Shown here: piece by piece, positions 39,747 to 51,591 of the stretch
Position numbering within the stretch: position 1 is the stretch's first letter
How the letters are laid out: every line of letters starts with the position of its first letter
Position numbers and translations under genes: made by a program
Source: Strigamia acuminata
Lineage: Eukaryota > Arthropoda > Chilopoda > Geophilomorpha > Linotaeniidae
Reading direction: 5' to 3'
NCBI GenBank assembly: GCA_949358305.1
Contig: OX442322.1
Span: 6,634,001 to 6,698,000, forward strand
Length of the DNA stretch: 64,000 nt
The notes under the pieces: model-generated
Seen by the model: the letters and a program-made list of their open reading frames with translations, nothing else
Database searches by the model: none
What the model was told of the DNA's origin: nothing

Positions 39747-40700
39747 ATGTCGAAGTCCACAGACGGTAATCCAGGACGTCTTCCCATCCTTAGCGTAGGA
39801 AACTACGAACTTTGGCAGCGCTCAATGCGCATGGTTCTTCGGAGCGAGGAGTTATGGGAGCACGTAACCGAAGAAGAGGAGGTGGAATTCCTTAAAACTG
39901 CTGGAGACAAAGAGAAGAAGAAGTACAAGCGGCGTAAAGCTAAGGCATTAGGCTTGATATATTGTTCCGTGAGCGAGGCTAAAAAGTCAGCTCTCGATGA
40001 TTGCAAAACCCCAAAGGAAGCATGGGACATTTTAGCCAACATTTATGCGCCATTATCTCGTGCGCGACAGGCAGCCATGCGCCGCGAATTTTTGAATTTG
40101 CGCCTAGAGCAGGGCGAAGATATGGCCGACTTCTTAGGACGCGTTGACTATCATGTCCGCCAAATGAAGGATATCGGAGAGATAACTTCGCCTGATCACC
40201 ACGCTTACCAATACTTGGACTTATTGCCTCGTGAATATTCACAGATTTCATTTACAACGTATCACTTGCCAAAAGGTGAATTCACACCGAAGAATGTGGC
40301 TGAACAATTACTCCCGGAACATATGCGACTCAAAGCGACAGATTCACGCGATTCGGACAATTCGAAACAATCACGTGCCTATGCTAATGAGAAACAGCAA
40401 CGTGGGAGAAATCGCTCTCGTCCCTCTCGACCGTTATCTTCGGTGCAGTGCTTCAATTGCCAGGAATTCGGACATTATGCGAATAAATGCCCTTTACCAC
40501 CTCGCCGAGATGATAAAAATCAATCATCAGCTTCTTTTCAACGAAAACCTAGAAGTTCTAGCTGCATAAGAACTCAAATCGAGATGATTCTAGGCCAAGG
40601 AGGAATTCTAGTGCAAGGCGAGAAACTAACTTTTTCGTCAATGCTCCTCAATCCATTGAGTTGCCCACAATTCACTTTATGCAGTCGCATGAGTGGATAA
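39747..40700 (+). pseudogene. Cop-B Gag (frameshifted before protease)
   Basis: ATG at 39747. UBN2-type copia Gag (VGNYELWQRSMRM, then LPREYSQ) with a CCHC knuckle CFNCQEFGHYANKC (near 40450). The basic spacer after the knuckle loses frame near 40560, because the aligned spacer codons of Cop-G continue in another frame that leads to protease. The predicted Gag therefore ends in a meaningless tail at 40700. Confidence 0.88.
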
Positions 40701-42951
40701 TGGATTGTGGGGCAACTGATCATGTGTGCCACGTCCAAGCATGGTTTCAAGACTACTTCAAAGTTGTGCCTTTCAATATTGAGTTAGGGCAAGGACATTC
40801 ACAAGTCCTCGGAAGAGGCAAAGTGCAAATCTTGACGATAATAGATGGCGTGGAATGTGTGGTGAATCTCCGTGATGTGTTATACGCGCCGAACTTTGAG
40901 GCGAATTTAATTTCGGTTTCTAAAATGGACAAAACCAAGCATCACATCCACATTTATGATGGAGCAGTATATGTTTATAAATCGGACATCAAGCATCCGA
41001 TGCTTAAAGCAAAAGAGAAAGGCGGACTGTATTACGTCGATGGATTGCGACCACCTTCAGTTGTGTCAACGGTGAACACGCCCATCTCTCAGCCGCCTGC
41101 TCCTGTTCGAACCCTTGTAACGGCAGAAGAGGATTTCATCAAATATCCGGAGGCAAAGAAGAAATCGAAAAATCCCGAACTTTTTACGGATTTTCGTCTT
41201 AAATTTCCTCTTTTGCCAAATAATATCCCTCCGCCTGTTCTCACCAACCAAGCCCAATCCAAGAAAATTCCTGTACCTGTTCCCACCAATCCGATACCTC
41301 AAGTCCCATCCTTTGCCGACACGTTAAAGGCAAATCCTTTGACCTCCCAACCGAATTCAAATTCAAAGCTGAATTCAAAGTCGATTAGAACAAAGACGGT
41401 TGCAGCGCCATCGGTTAAAAAGGATGCGACGAGCATTTGGCACAGCAGATTGGGTCATCTTCACACCAATGCGATGAAACTTTTGGCCGGAAACAAACAA
41501 GTCTACGGAATGGAACCGGCAGAAGTGAACAAAGAACTTTCATGCAACCATTGCAGAATTGCGAAATCCATCTCCTACACATGGACGTGTGGGGAGCATC
41601 AAGAACAACTTCCTATGGAGGCGCGCGTTTTGTACTGACTATTATTGACGATGCCACGTGCTATGCCTGGATATTTCCGATGGCCAACAAGTCTCAGGTG
41701 CTCGGACTTTTTAAAGATTGTCACACGAATAGAGCGAGTGACCAATAAGCAAGTAAAGGCCATCCGGACTGACCGAGGAGGGGAATTCATATCAAATGAT
41801 TTTGATCGATATCTCAAGGAAACTGGAATTCAGGCCCAACGAACCAACCCCCATAGCCCCGCTATGAATGGCACAGCGGAGCGAATAAACTGCACAATGG
41901 CGGATTACACGCGTGCTATTTTGGACGAAACTGGACTTCCAAATGAACTCTGGGCAGAATTCGCAGTAACGTTTTCATACATTAAGAACAGATGTCCTCA
42001 TTCACGTCTCAAACATGAGGTACCGTACATTTTGTGGCGACGACGTGCCCTTTCTCTCCGACACTTGCGGAAATTAGGCTCCAAATGCTGGGTACATCAC
42101 ACAGCACCTGGCAGGGACAAGCTTGATCCACGAGCTTGGGAAGGCTATTTAGTCGGCTATGCCACCACTACGCGAGGGTATCGCATCTGGAATCCGAAAG
42201 ACAATAAAGTCATTGAATCCATCCATGTCCAAATAGATGAGCGGCAATCCTACAAACGTTCCAATCATTACCGAGGTCCGCAGGAACCGTGGATGGGGCC
42301 AGATATGGACCGAATTCAACAAATTCCGCAAAATCGACAATCTTCGCAAGTTTCTCAACCTCAAGTCAAGTTTAGTGACGAGTTAAATATACTGATTGGC
42401 CCAAATTTCCGGATTCAGAAGATGAATGCGACACGGATTATGATTCGGACGACTCAATTCCGCCAGGCGCTCAAGCCCGGACACCACCTGGGTCTCCGAT
42501 TAGAATTCCAACACCTGTCCAATCTCCAATAATTTCTCCAGTGACATCCCGAGCGCCAAGCCCATTTATCACACCAGGTACTACGCCAACTCATACACCG
42601 ACGGGTACGCCACCAGGTTCACCACCAAGTTTCGTGAACGCTCGTCGAGGTTCTCGTGGCAATGCGCCACAAGCCCATCCAGCAGCGCAGCATGGTCCAC
42701 CTCCAACAGGAGCTGCAACTGCGTATAAGTGGCGTTATGTTGGAGGCGATTCCGAGTGTAGGCGCTGGAAAAGAGAGGAACATTTGCGCAAAGTGCAGGA
42801 ACCTGGCAAATTGAAAACAGATGTCTATTATTTCCCAGGAGCAGGACTCCGATTACGTTCTAGAGGTGATGTTGAAGAATTCTGTCACATGAACAACATT
42901 CCTTATGATCCCGAATTATTTTATTTTGGCAACATGGAATACGAATTATAA
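40570..42951 (+). pseudogene. Cop-B protease and integrase (several frameshifts)
   Basis: Protease active site WIMDCGATDHV (near 40700), then VLYAPNFEANL, an HHCC finger (IWHSRLGHLH ... CNHCRIAKS), integrase Asp in LLHMDVWG, Asp in RTDRGGEF and Glu in GTAERIN. Breaks: a deletion near 41570 removes about 18 codons between the finger and the first catalytic Asp, with a change of frame; another frameshift occurs near 41727 (LGLFKD) and another near 42430. The Pro/Thr-rich linker that follows ends at a TAA (42949-42951) in the frame that leads on into RT. Confidence 0.86.
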
Positions 42952-44479
42952 GATCTTCCATTCCCACTTCCTAGAGTACACCTGTGTCGTCGTGATTCCA
43001 CTAGTTATGCAGAGGCTGTGAGATTTCCGGATGCGACCAAATGGCAGGAGGCCATTAATGAAGAACTAGATACTTTCGCAAAGAGGGGTGTTTACGAAGA
43101 AGTCCCAAAACCGGAAAACACGAAGATATTGGGATGCAAGTGGCTCTTCAAACTCAAAGAAGATGCTCTAGGGAATCCAGCAAGATATCGCGCCAGATTA
43201 GTGGCACAGGGCTTCGGTCAAACGTTAGGAGTAGACTACGACGAAGTTTTTAGCCCTGTTGTCAACTTTGTTCTAATACGCCTATTCTTCTGCTTGCTAG
43301 TTGTCCTCAAAGGATGGAAGGATGCGCACTTAGATGTAAAGTGCGCGTACCTATACGGCGATCTTGCGCATAAAGTGTATATGCGCATTGCAGCTGGCGC
43401 GACATGTTCTAATCCAAATCACGTATGGCTCCTAATAAAGTTGCTCTATGGTCTCCACCAGTCCGGACGCCAATGGTTTGAAAAACTTGATCAAACATTG
43501 CGCGAATTAGGATTTTGCAAATTACCAGGATGCAATTGCGTGTATATCTACGGTTTCTCCGCCGTGATACTTATATATGTCGATGACATAGTATTATTTT
43601 ATGCAACTGATGGCGTCCTGACTCAACTAATTGCCCTTATCAGCACCAAATTTGACATAGTGAATTTGGGCCCAATTTCGAAGCTCTTATGTGTAGAGTT
43701 CATACGCACTCCCAAAGGAATCTTTATCATCCAACGTACATATATACAGAAGATTCTCACCAGGGACAACGCTCGTCAAAGGGCCGAAAGAAGATTTGCC
43801 AGAGTTTCCCTATCGCTCACTAATAGGATCTCTTCTCTTCCTCGCTTCAAGAACACGACTCGACATATTATTCTCAGTGATAATGTTATCCCAGTTTAAC
43901 AATTGCTACAACCACACTCACATCAGAGCACTCATGCAGGTTGTTCGCTACGTGGGAAACACTGTTGACTACGCAATTGAACTGTCAAATTGTTCCAATG
44001 GATTACTCTGGGGATATACTGATGCGTCCTGGGCCACCGAGGTTAGCACGTCCTTAAGTTTTGGCGGCTATATAGTCTACATTGGGAATGTCCCCATTGG
44101 ATGGAGTTGCCGAAAACAGACCAGCGTGGCGTGCTCAACGATGGAGGCGGAATTTGTTGCCCTCGTTGAGTGCGTCAGGGAACTCTACTGGCTGGATTAT
44201 GTCTACAGCTCCGTCCCGATGCTGAATCGTTCATCACGACCCATTGTGTTCTCCGATGCGCTGTCTTCCATACAGTTCACTTCTAATGACGTGGAGAACA
44301 GTAAAACGAAGCATATCCGAGTGAAATTTCATTGGATCCGAGAATGGTACACGGCAGGTGTATTCGAACTTCGAAAAGTGCCTGGATCAATGAACGTAGC
44401 AGATATCTTCACCAAATGGTTTAGTTCACCACAATTGCGTCTGCTAATTTCCCGGATCTTCAATTTCAACCTATCGTGA
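42952..44479 (+). pseudogene. Cop-B reverse transcriptase and RNase H (one frameshift)
   Basis: The RT is complete from ATKWQEAINEE through CKWLFKLKE, LVAQGF, AHLDVKCAYLYG, GLHQSGRQWFE and the YVDD box (near 43580). A frameshift near 43770 moves the reading to the frame that carries YRSLIGSLLFLASRTRLDI and the RNase H (GYTDASWA, STMEAEFVAL, NVADIFTKW), which ends at TGA 44477-44479. Catalytic residues are kept, so the element died by a few indels and stops rather than by wide decay. Confidence 0.88.
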
Positions 44480-44688
44480 CATTCTTATTTTAGTTTTACC
44501 CGAATGTGAGGATCATCGAGTTCCAGTGGGAATTTTTGGGCTTTGATAGAGATTTAAATAACAGTACCCGGCTCGATGATTCGCCTTATTGTTTTCCTTT
44601 ATTATCTAATTTATTGTAAAGTTACATTTAGATTTTTCCCTAATTTCTTTTCTTGATTATATGACTATTTGCCATCGAAGGGGGAAAT
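44480..44688 (+). other. Cop-B 3' UTR and polypurine tract
   Basis: Short noncoding stretch ending in CATCGAAGGGGGAAAT (44673-44688), the plus-strand primer, directly before the 3' LTR. Confidence 0.8.
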
Positions 44689-44826
44689 TGTTGTTTTCCG
44701 ATACCAAATAGTCCTCCGTATTCATTTCGTGTATTTATATTGTGTTTCTGCATCATGCAGTCTTTATAGTATTTATTTAGACTTTACTTATTGTTTAAGA
44801 TGAGGCATAATGCTGCCTGTATCATT
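44689..44826 (+). repeat. Cop-B 3' LTR, left part
   Basis: 138 bases matching 10280-10417 with one difference. It is cut at 44826 (CTGTATCATT) by Gyp-D. The remainder should lie right of the window. Confidence 0.9.
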
Positions 44827-45817
44827 TGTGGTGACCCGACTGGGGTGGGACACAAAGAGTTTCTCTCGTGGCCTACATACGGGTAAAGAGGGGGAGTCGC
44901 ACGCGCGCCTCCCTTCCCTCAGAGCATTGACATCCAGTCAATGGACGGGCGTCTGCCCTGGGGGAGTGGGGGAGATTCGTCTTCTCCACCATTGGGTGGC
45001 TTTAGTCACCTGTCCACCCCGCTTTGTGCAAAGGAATGTGCCTTGCACTGAGCGGGCAGAACCAACACAAAAATCAACCAAGATACACGTAAAAGCCAAA
45101 CGTCCTACAACGATCAAGCCTAAGTACAAAGACTTCAGGAGTGACCTAGGACAAGGGACTTCCAACGTGAGTACGATTGATTTGTGTTAACCTCCGCAGA
45201 GTAACCTGCAAAATAAGATTACCACACTATTTTAGCAAACCAGCTAGAAATAGTAACCCTACTCCACTTTAGCGAGTTGTGCAGACAAACGGTCGCACAA
45301 GCCTAAATTGCAGTAACCACGACAAGCGTTCCCGCCGCTGTGTGTTTCGCCGGGAACCACCAAGCGTCCGCCGCTGTGTGATCGCCGGACACCTAAACAA
45401 AACCCTAAACCTAGACAACAGCCGAAGTAAGACCTTTTAGGCATTCACTCGCGCCCGACCAGCGTGAGCCCGAGAGACCAGACGAAGAAACGTGAGACGA
45501 GGACGCCATCCATTGCCAAGCCGGCCCAAGACGACACCACGTTACCACGCGGACGCCATCTTGGATCCAGAGCGCCAACAAAGGACGACCTCGACCAGTT
45601 TCCCGCCATCCTTCATACCTCCTACCTTTTTATCCCTTTACATACTTTTATTCCCTTTTACCTGTACATTCCGTATAATAAATACATTTATTATATTTAC
45701 CTTTTACATTGTTTGCCGTGTCATATTCTTTTGGGTAACCGCTTGAGTAAAGCGGTAGTGAGAGATTAGTAAGTGACTCATACCACGAGTTAGCGACAGA
45801 TAGAGTTGAGCGCGACA
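44827..45817 (+). repeat. Gyp-D 5' LTR
   Basis: The start is certain from the 3' copy. The end is inferred at GCGCGACA, followed by a tRNA-complementary-looking stretch. It contains a direct repeat CGCCGCTGTGTG...CGCCGG (about 45331 and 45370), a CCAAGATGGCGTCC motif on the minus strand (about 45551-45566) and an AATAAA near 45677. The 991-base length depends on the inferred end. Confidence 0.65.
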
Positions 45818-45818
45818 C

Positions 45819-45839
45819 GTAGGGGCCTGTCCGGGATCG
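45819..45839 (+). other. Gyp-D probable primer-binding site
   Basis: AGGGGCCTGTCCGGGATCG lies just after the inferred LTR end. It resembles retroviral primer sites that pair with tRNA-Pro, but lacks the usual leading TGG. The assignment is tentative. Confidence 0.4.
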
Positions 45840-45887
45840 ATTTATACGACTCGAACAGAACTTGAGATCATTTTCATACCCAAAGAA

Positions 45888-48800
45888 ATGGCAGACAATA
45901 TCCGAGCAACGGATTCCGACTCCGACGCAAACAAGAGAACCGGCAGTCGTAAAGGCGCCGATTATCACTTGCGATCTGGAGGTCCCTTACCCAAAGCCTC
46001 AGCGCACGAAGCGAGGCAAAAACGGCGTAAGCCTAAACCCGATTGTAGAAGCGCATCAGAGGCATCGCACCCGTCTCACGCCGAGACGAGGCCGCGATTG
46101 GACGAGACAGAGCGGGGTGAAGAGCAATCTCACTCCAAACTGCCGCGTTCTAACCGTGACAGCGAGACGAGCGGAAACGAGGTTTTATCCCGTAACCAAT
46201 CGCCTCGTCTAACACACGACACCGAGGTGGGCAGTCCGAAAGCGGCGTCTCCAATACAAAAGACGGCCTCAAATACGACAGCTAATTCGGCATTAAACAC
46301 GCCGATTATGCAAAGCCGCCCAGCTTCGGTCAGGTCTGAAGGACACAAGTCCAATGCGTCAAATACTGAACGTGTTTCGAGCCAGCCTTACAGCGTCTCG
46401 GCCACATTGGTAGATACGATGCAGTTGGCACAGGCAGAAGGTGTACGATACACTCTGCCAACGGGAAAAATAACTGTGTACGAAACGTTACAAATCGTAC
46501 GTGCAGCTTTAAGAGCGCACAGGTTATCCCCACAAATCACCATTGTTGAAGACGCATACGCTCAACAAATGGTAGATTCCGCTCAATTCGAAGCGGATGC
46601 CAAGAATGAGGCCCGACAAGCCATCCGCGAGAGAAAGCGGAAGCTGGCGGAAAGAGAAGCGCGAGCTCTCGAGTACGGCAAATCCCAGCGCGTTCCGACT
46701 ACTCCAGAAGAAGTCGAAATAGTTGATCGAGCCTTACATGCACATCGTTATGCATTCCATTCTCAACAAGAAGCTGAACAAGCTTTCATGGCCAGGCTGC
46801 AACGAGACAAACCAAAATCCGTTCGCAAGCCAGAAGTTAGCTCGTCCGAGTTGTCCGACGAGAGCGTAGAAGGCGACCCGAAGCGCACGCCGAAGGTCAG
46901 CCCCAAACCCGAGCGAAAAAAGGAAGTGCCAGTCACTCCACGCAAACGGGAAGTCTCGACCGGACAACGCGTTCGACCTCGCATGATGGCGTTAGACGAT
47001 AACACTAACAACGCTATCAACCGATTAATTAATGCGAACAACGCGCGTCGTAACGAAGAACAGACTCACACGAGCCGACAACGTGACGACTCGTGGGGTA
47101 GCGACTGGCCACAGCCGGTACCCATCCTCAAGGACGACGGACCTTCGAGAAAACATTCCGAAGACCGCACATCGTCACGAGATGAATGTCAACGCGAAAG
47201 AGGACAGCAACAGTATCACTACGGAAACAGTGATTCGTCGTCGGATGAACTGGAGTCGAATGCACCCAGTCATCACGATTCGGAGAGAGGTTCCGGAGAA
47301 AGACGAAGGGAGAGAGAACGCGATGAACGCAGGGAAAGAGAATGTGACGACCGTCGTAGGGGCCGGAAAGAGTCAAGCTCTTCGCGGCGCGACCTGCTAC
47401 GCCACTCACCGTCTCCCGACCCCAGCTCCGACCCTTCGTCCAACGACGACAGACGAAATGATAAATCAAGTAATCGCCGGAAGAGATCCAACTCTCCGCG
47501 CGATAGAGAGAAACGACGTCGATCGGAAAATAGCGACCACCGACGGGAGGAGTTTCAGGACCTTTCCCGTTAAAGCGCGTTTACCGATTTGACGGGTCGG
47601 CAGTATACGATGGGAGAGCTTGGAAGAGCCCTGCTTGGCTCGTTAAAAGCCGAGGGAATCGATCTGAGCAAACGAAACGATCGTAATCGTAGTACTGGCG
47701 ACCGCGTAAAGAAAAATACGCTGTTTCCCGGCGTGATACGATGAGTGTCACCGGGAATATTAGGTGGCAATTTTATATCCAGAACCGTTTCGACGGGTCT
47801 TAGAAAGCGGGCGATCGCTTCCTCGACGAAGTAATTCGGATTAAGACTGCCACTAAAGCCACCGTAGGAGACATGCTCACCCACGGTATTGTCGAGCTAA
47901 TGACAGGCTCGGCACGTGAGTGGTATCAAGGATTAAAGGGCGTCGCATGGAACGACTTTTTAATGAGATTCAACCTGCGCTACGGCGAGACACCCGAAGA
48001 GGTGAGCCGAAAGATGCGAGGTCTTCGCCAGATGCCTGGTGAAACCATAATGGATTACGACATTCGCGCCAGATTGTTGTTCGAAAAGGCCCCGATGGAA
48101 TTTCATGCCACGGGGTTTAACCTTTTCTTTCTCGGCGGTTTGTCGGAGTACTCGCAACGGGTGCTACTTGAAGAAAGGGCACCGACAGGAGGCAGCTACG
48201 AGGAGATGAGCGCCTTCCTGTTCGAGAACACGATAGATATCGAGAAGAGATATTATTCCGCTTTACCAGAAGCGGAGAAAGCAGCGACCGCTACCCGACT
48301 CAAGTTGAGCGCGGAAAGATATGGGGCAACTGACAAGATCATGCGCCCTACAGAATAAACTGACATCCACGCTGCCTTCCAACCCTTTGGCCGCCCCTAA
48401 AAAGGCACCGACAGCGTCAGCCATGCAAGCGACACTGGAGGAAGTCAAGGAGGGGGAGGAAGCCGGACAGGATGCCGGAAAATCAGACGAAAAAGAAGAA
48501 AAAGACGATTATTCGACAGACGAAGAAATACGAAGCTATCGCGATACCTTATCAACGGGTTGCGATGAAGAAGGACCGCTAGTGCATCTCATCCATCGAG
48601 ATAGAGCGGTAGAAGAATTTCGCGCCAGGTTAAAACCAAATGCCGGCCGAATTCCGAAGTATTTTCGAAAAAGTTACACGCCACCGTCGAAAGCAGATCC
48701 TGAAAAGAAGAAATCGATTGAAGCCCCAAAAGACAAATCAAATATTCGCTGTTTCAAGTGTAATCAACCGGGCCACTACTCCAACGAGTGCCCAAGAACA

Positions 48801-48911
48801 GCGAAAGAAGACGCTAAGTTTGACGCGATAATGAAGCAGATGGCAGAGATTAAATTCGCCATGGCAAAAAACGAGTCAAAAAACGAGTCAGCGCAGGCGG
48901 CGAAGAAATAA
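45888..48911 (+). pseudogene. Gyp-D Gag (frameshifted in the middle)
   Basis: ATG at 45888. The first 561 codons are intact but unusual: a charged N terminus, a helical middle (about 46400-46800) and a long Arg/Ser/Glu/Asp-rich tail ending at TAA 47571-47573. The capsid part then appears in another frame from about 47780, with GDMLTHGIVELMTGSAREWYQ and NLRYGETPEE, typical of retrotransposon Gag. A third frame carries the zinc knuckle CFKCNQPGHYSNEC (near 48755) and ends at 48911. So either the capsid region has two frameshifts, or the RS-rich part was a separate reading frame. The stretch 47574-47780 is poorly open in every sense frame. Confidence 0.75.
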
Positions 48912-48995
48912 CTTCTCGACCGTCTGCGCCATTCATGAAGAAGAAGGGGTTCAACAAAGGGTTCGATAAACCGCCGCCAGTCAAAGAAATGGGTA

Positions 48996-50704
48996 GTGAC
49001 ATTAGCTAACGCCCAGATCCAAGACAGAGCCAACGCTTTGCAGGTTATTACCGCAAACGCTGAGGTTGAAGCGGAAGAACCGAACCTACTGCTTGAAGAA
49101 TTACCTCAAGTAGTCGAAGAAGAGACAGAAGAATTTCGTGTCTTCATGTGCAACGTGTCGGTTGAACACACCAGCCGCCTATGTATGTTGCCCATGACCA
49201 TAGAACGTGAGAAAATTATGGGACTGCTAGACTCGGGAGCAGATCGTTCGTTCGTTTCCGAAGATATAGTAGAATCATTGGGTCTCACCGATACAATAAA
49301 AGGCGTTAATAAGAATGTTCGTCTAAAAACCGCCAACGGATTGGCGCGTCCAAAAGGGGTTGTATTGCTGACCATAGAGTGGATCGGAGGGGTAGAGCAA
49401 CACCCTTTCCTGGTCCTGCCCATGTGCGACAGAATTTTCCTGTTGGGCCTAGACCTCATGGCAATAATGGAAATACAACCAAATCCAATAACAAAATCTT
49501 GGAATTATATCAGAAATGATAAGGAAAGACCCGCAATTGTCGTGCCACCAGCTCTTGTAAAAGAAGCGGCCGACAAGACACAGTGGGAGAAAGGCCTAAA
49601 GAAATTCGTTCAAGACTACGATTTTAAAGCATTCGTAACAGAATTGCAACGGGACAATGTAGTGGAAACGCTTGTCGCCGACGCCGCTTTAGAATTAAAC
49701 GAAGCGGCAGCCCTACGAAGGGTCCTACTTAAATATGAGGGGATTCTGTCGAAAAAACCGGGCCGAACGAATAGGGCTATTCACGAAATTAAATTGACGG
49801 ATAATAAACCTATACGAGTTGCGTATAAGGGAATGAACCCGCAAAAACGTGAAATAGTGCAAAAAATGTGCCAAGAAATGCTAGACAGCGGCATTGTCTC
49901 CGAGGCCCAGGGAGAATACGCAACGCGAGTTGTGCTCGTGATGCGCCCGGGCTCGGATCCGCGTCTATGCATCGATTACCGCCCATTAAACGCGGTGACA
50001 GAGATAGATCCCATACAGATGCCGTCGATCGAATCCATTTTGAGAGAACTTAGCTCCTTTTCTTGGGTTACGACGATGGATCTGTCAAAGGGATACTGGC
50101 AAGTCGAAATGAGGCCAGAGGATAAGTTAAAAACAGCGTTTTACTCGCCAATTGGACGGTTGATGTTCAACGTCATGCCGTTTGGTTTAGTGAATGCTCC
50201 CAGTACCTTTCAGAGACTAATCGAAAGCGTATTGGGTGATATCCTACATCAGTTTGTGTGGGCATACCTAGATGACATAGTTATTGCCTCAAGAACATTC
50301 GAAGAGCACATTGAGCACATCGACCAAGTGCTCACCCGGCTGGCGAAAGCTGGGTTGCACGTTCATCCAGGAAAAAGCAAGTTTTGTCGTAAAGAATTAG
50401 CTTTCCTGGGTTATCGCATTGGTGTCAACGGGCTAGCAATCGGCCCCGAGAAGATTGATGCGATTCATTGTTTTCCACCCCCCGAAGATGTTAAGGGGGT
50501 ACAGAGGTTTATGGGGATGATAAACTTCTTCGGCAGACTCTTACCGGGTCTTGCTGAGGTCGCAGCTCCAATAACCGACCTCCTGAAAACTGAAATGGAG
50601 TTCGAGTGGACAAACGATTGTGACATCGCATTTAATGCGATAAAGAGGATGTTGACCGAGGTTGGAGTCATGCCTCTACCCGACTTGAACCGGCCGTTCA
50701 TATT
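48996..50704 (+). pseudogene. Gyp-D Pol, first part: protease and RT
   Basis: Protease GLLDSGADRSFV (near 49225) and FLLGLDLM. RT with CIDYRPLN, MDLSKGYWQV, FGLVNAPSTF and YLDD (near 50270), then the thumb/connection with RFMGMINFFGRL. The frame is cut at 50704, in the first strand of RNase H (RPFILS), by Cop-E. Up to that point it is open, starting near 48996 without an obvious ATG context; gag and pol may once have been joined by frameshift. Confidence 0.88.
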
Positions 50705-51591
50705 GTCTATATGGGTGGCATTCCCATCTCGTGGAATTGCCACAAACAATCGATGACCTCCCTGTCGATCATGGAGAGCAAATTCCTCGCCGTGGTCGAT
50801 GGGGTGAAAGAAGTTATTTGGCTCGAGCGCCTTTACGGCGTGAAAATTATGTTTTGTCTCGAGCGAAATACGCCCTGTGTTTTTGCGGATAGCCAGCCGG
50901 CTATCCAATACTGTAAGAATAGGATTGAGAACAGGGCGAATAAACATATAGACGTGAAGCTTCACTTCGTTAGAAATTGGTTCAAGAAAGGAACGTTTTT
51001 GATCGAGCATGTTTCCGGCGAATTAAATGTCGCCGATATTCTAACGAAGTGGTTAGCTAAATCCAGACTGAACGCCCTATGCGAATACATCTTTGTAATT
51101 GACAAATAGCTAAACGAAGGGGGATTTGTTAGGTTGGCGTTTTCCTGTTTGTCCTCGTATGCGCGTATCTCATCAGATTGCATATTGTGGATAAATGCAA
51201 TCAGTGTGTTGCCATGTTGATGTCCCGTATCGCAGTCGGTTGATTCTGATTTTTAATCCCAATGCTGGTTTTGTACCGCAACCGACTCCTATTACGTGAC
51301 AACACACACAACCTGTCATCTGCTCCAATGAGCAGTTATTGTTTATGTTGTTCTGTTCATTTTATCCATTAGTTTTGTCTTTCTGTAAAGAACAAGTCAG
51401 TGTATTAAAACAATGATTTGTTCTATGATTTCATTGTGTTTGAGATCGAGGGCGATTAGCCTCGAACCGGGTTTTATGTAACACACTTACTTTTGTAATA
51501 AAAGATGGCGGACGCGTGTCCGATTCATCCGCCAAGCAGAAAACGATGTTTCGAGTTATTTAGACAGCGCACAGGCCATCACAACTCTTCA
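50705..51591 (+). mobile_element. Cop-E: 5'-truncated copia insertion in Gyp-D Pol
   Basis: 887 bases that begin abruptly inside a copia RNase H (VYMGGIPISW, continuing through SIMESKFLAV and LNVADILTKW to a TAG at 51107-51109). A polypurine tract (CGAAGGGGGATT, 51115-51126) and a full LTR (51127-51591) follow. CATATT flanks it on both sides (50699-50704 and 51592-51597). Deleting the block and one flank restores the gypsy RNase H frame. The missing 5' part together with flanking repeats is unusual for an LTR element. Confidence 0.85.
51127..51591 (+). repeat. Cop-E LTR
   Basis: TGTTAGGTTGGCG ... CAACTCTTCA, 465 bases. It has an AAAGATGGCGGACGCG motif near 51501-51516. It resembles the solo LTR at 4001-4466 in length, start and several blocks. 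Confidence 0.85.

Larger units (their letters stand above)
10280..44826 (+). mobile_element. Cop-B: Ty1/copia element, split by Cop-C and cut by Gyp-D
   Basis: The 5' LTR starts at 10280 (TGTTGTTTTCCG) and is interrupted at 10732. It resumes at 38991 after Cop-C. The primer site is at 39027, the Gag-Pol remnant at 39747-44479, and the 3' LTR starts at 44689 and is cut at 44827 by Gyp-D. Over the 138 bases readable in both LTRs I see one mismatch (AAC versus AAG), which ties the two distant halves together. Element-own sequence totals about 6.3 kb; the other 28 kb is nested insertion. It entered the leader of Cop-A. Confidence 0.88.

Noticed and set aside
44810-45190. Open frame of 126 codons across the Cop-B/Gyp-D junction
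   Set aside because: It starts in one element and ends in another's LTR; a chance frame.
47570-47884. Minus-strand frame of 104 codons in the gap of Gyp-D gag
   Set aside because: Opposite strand to all Gyp-D genes and no motif; likely a shadow of the decayed capsid frame.
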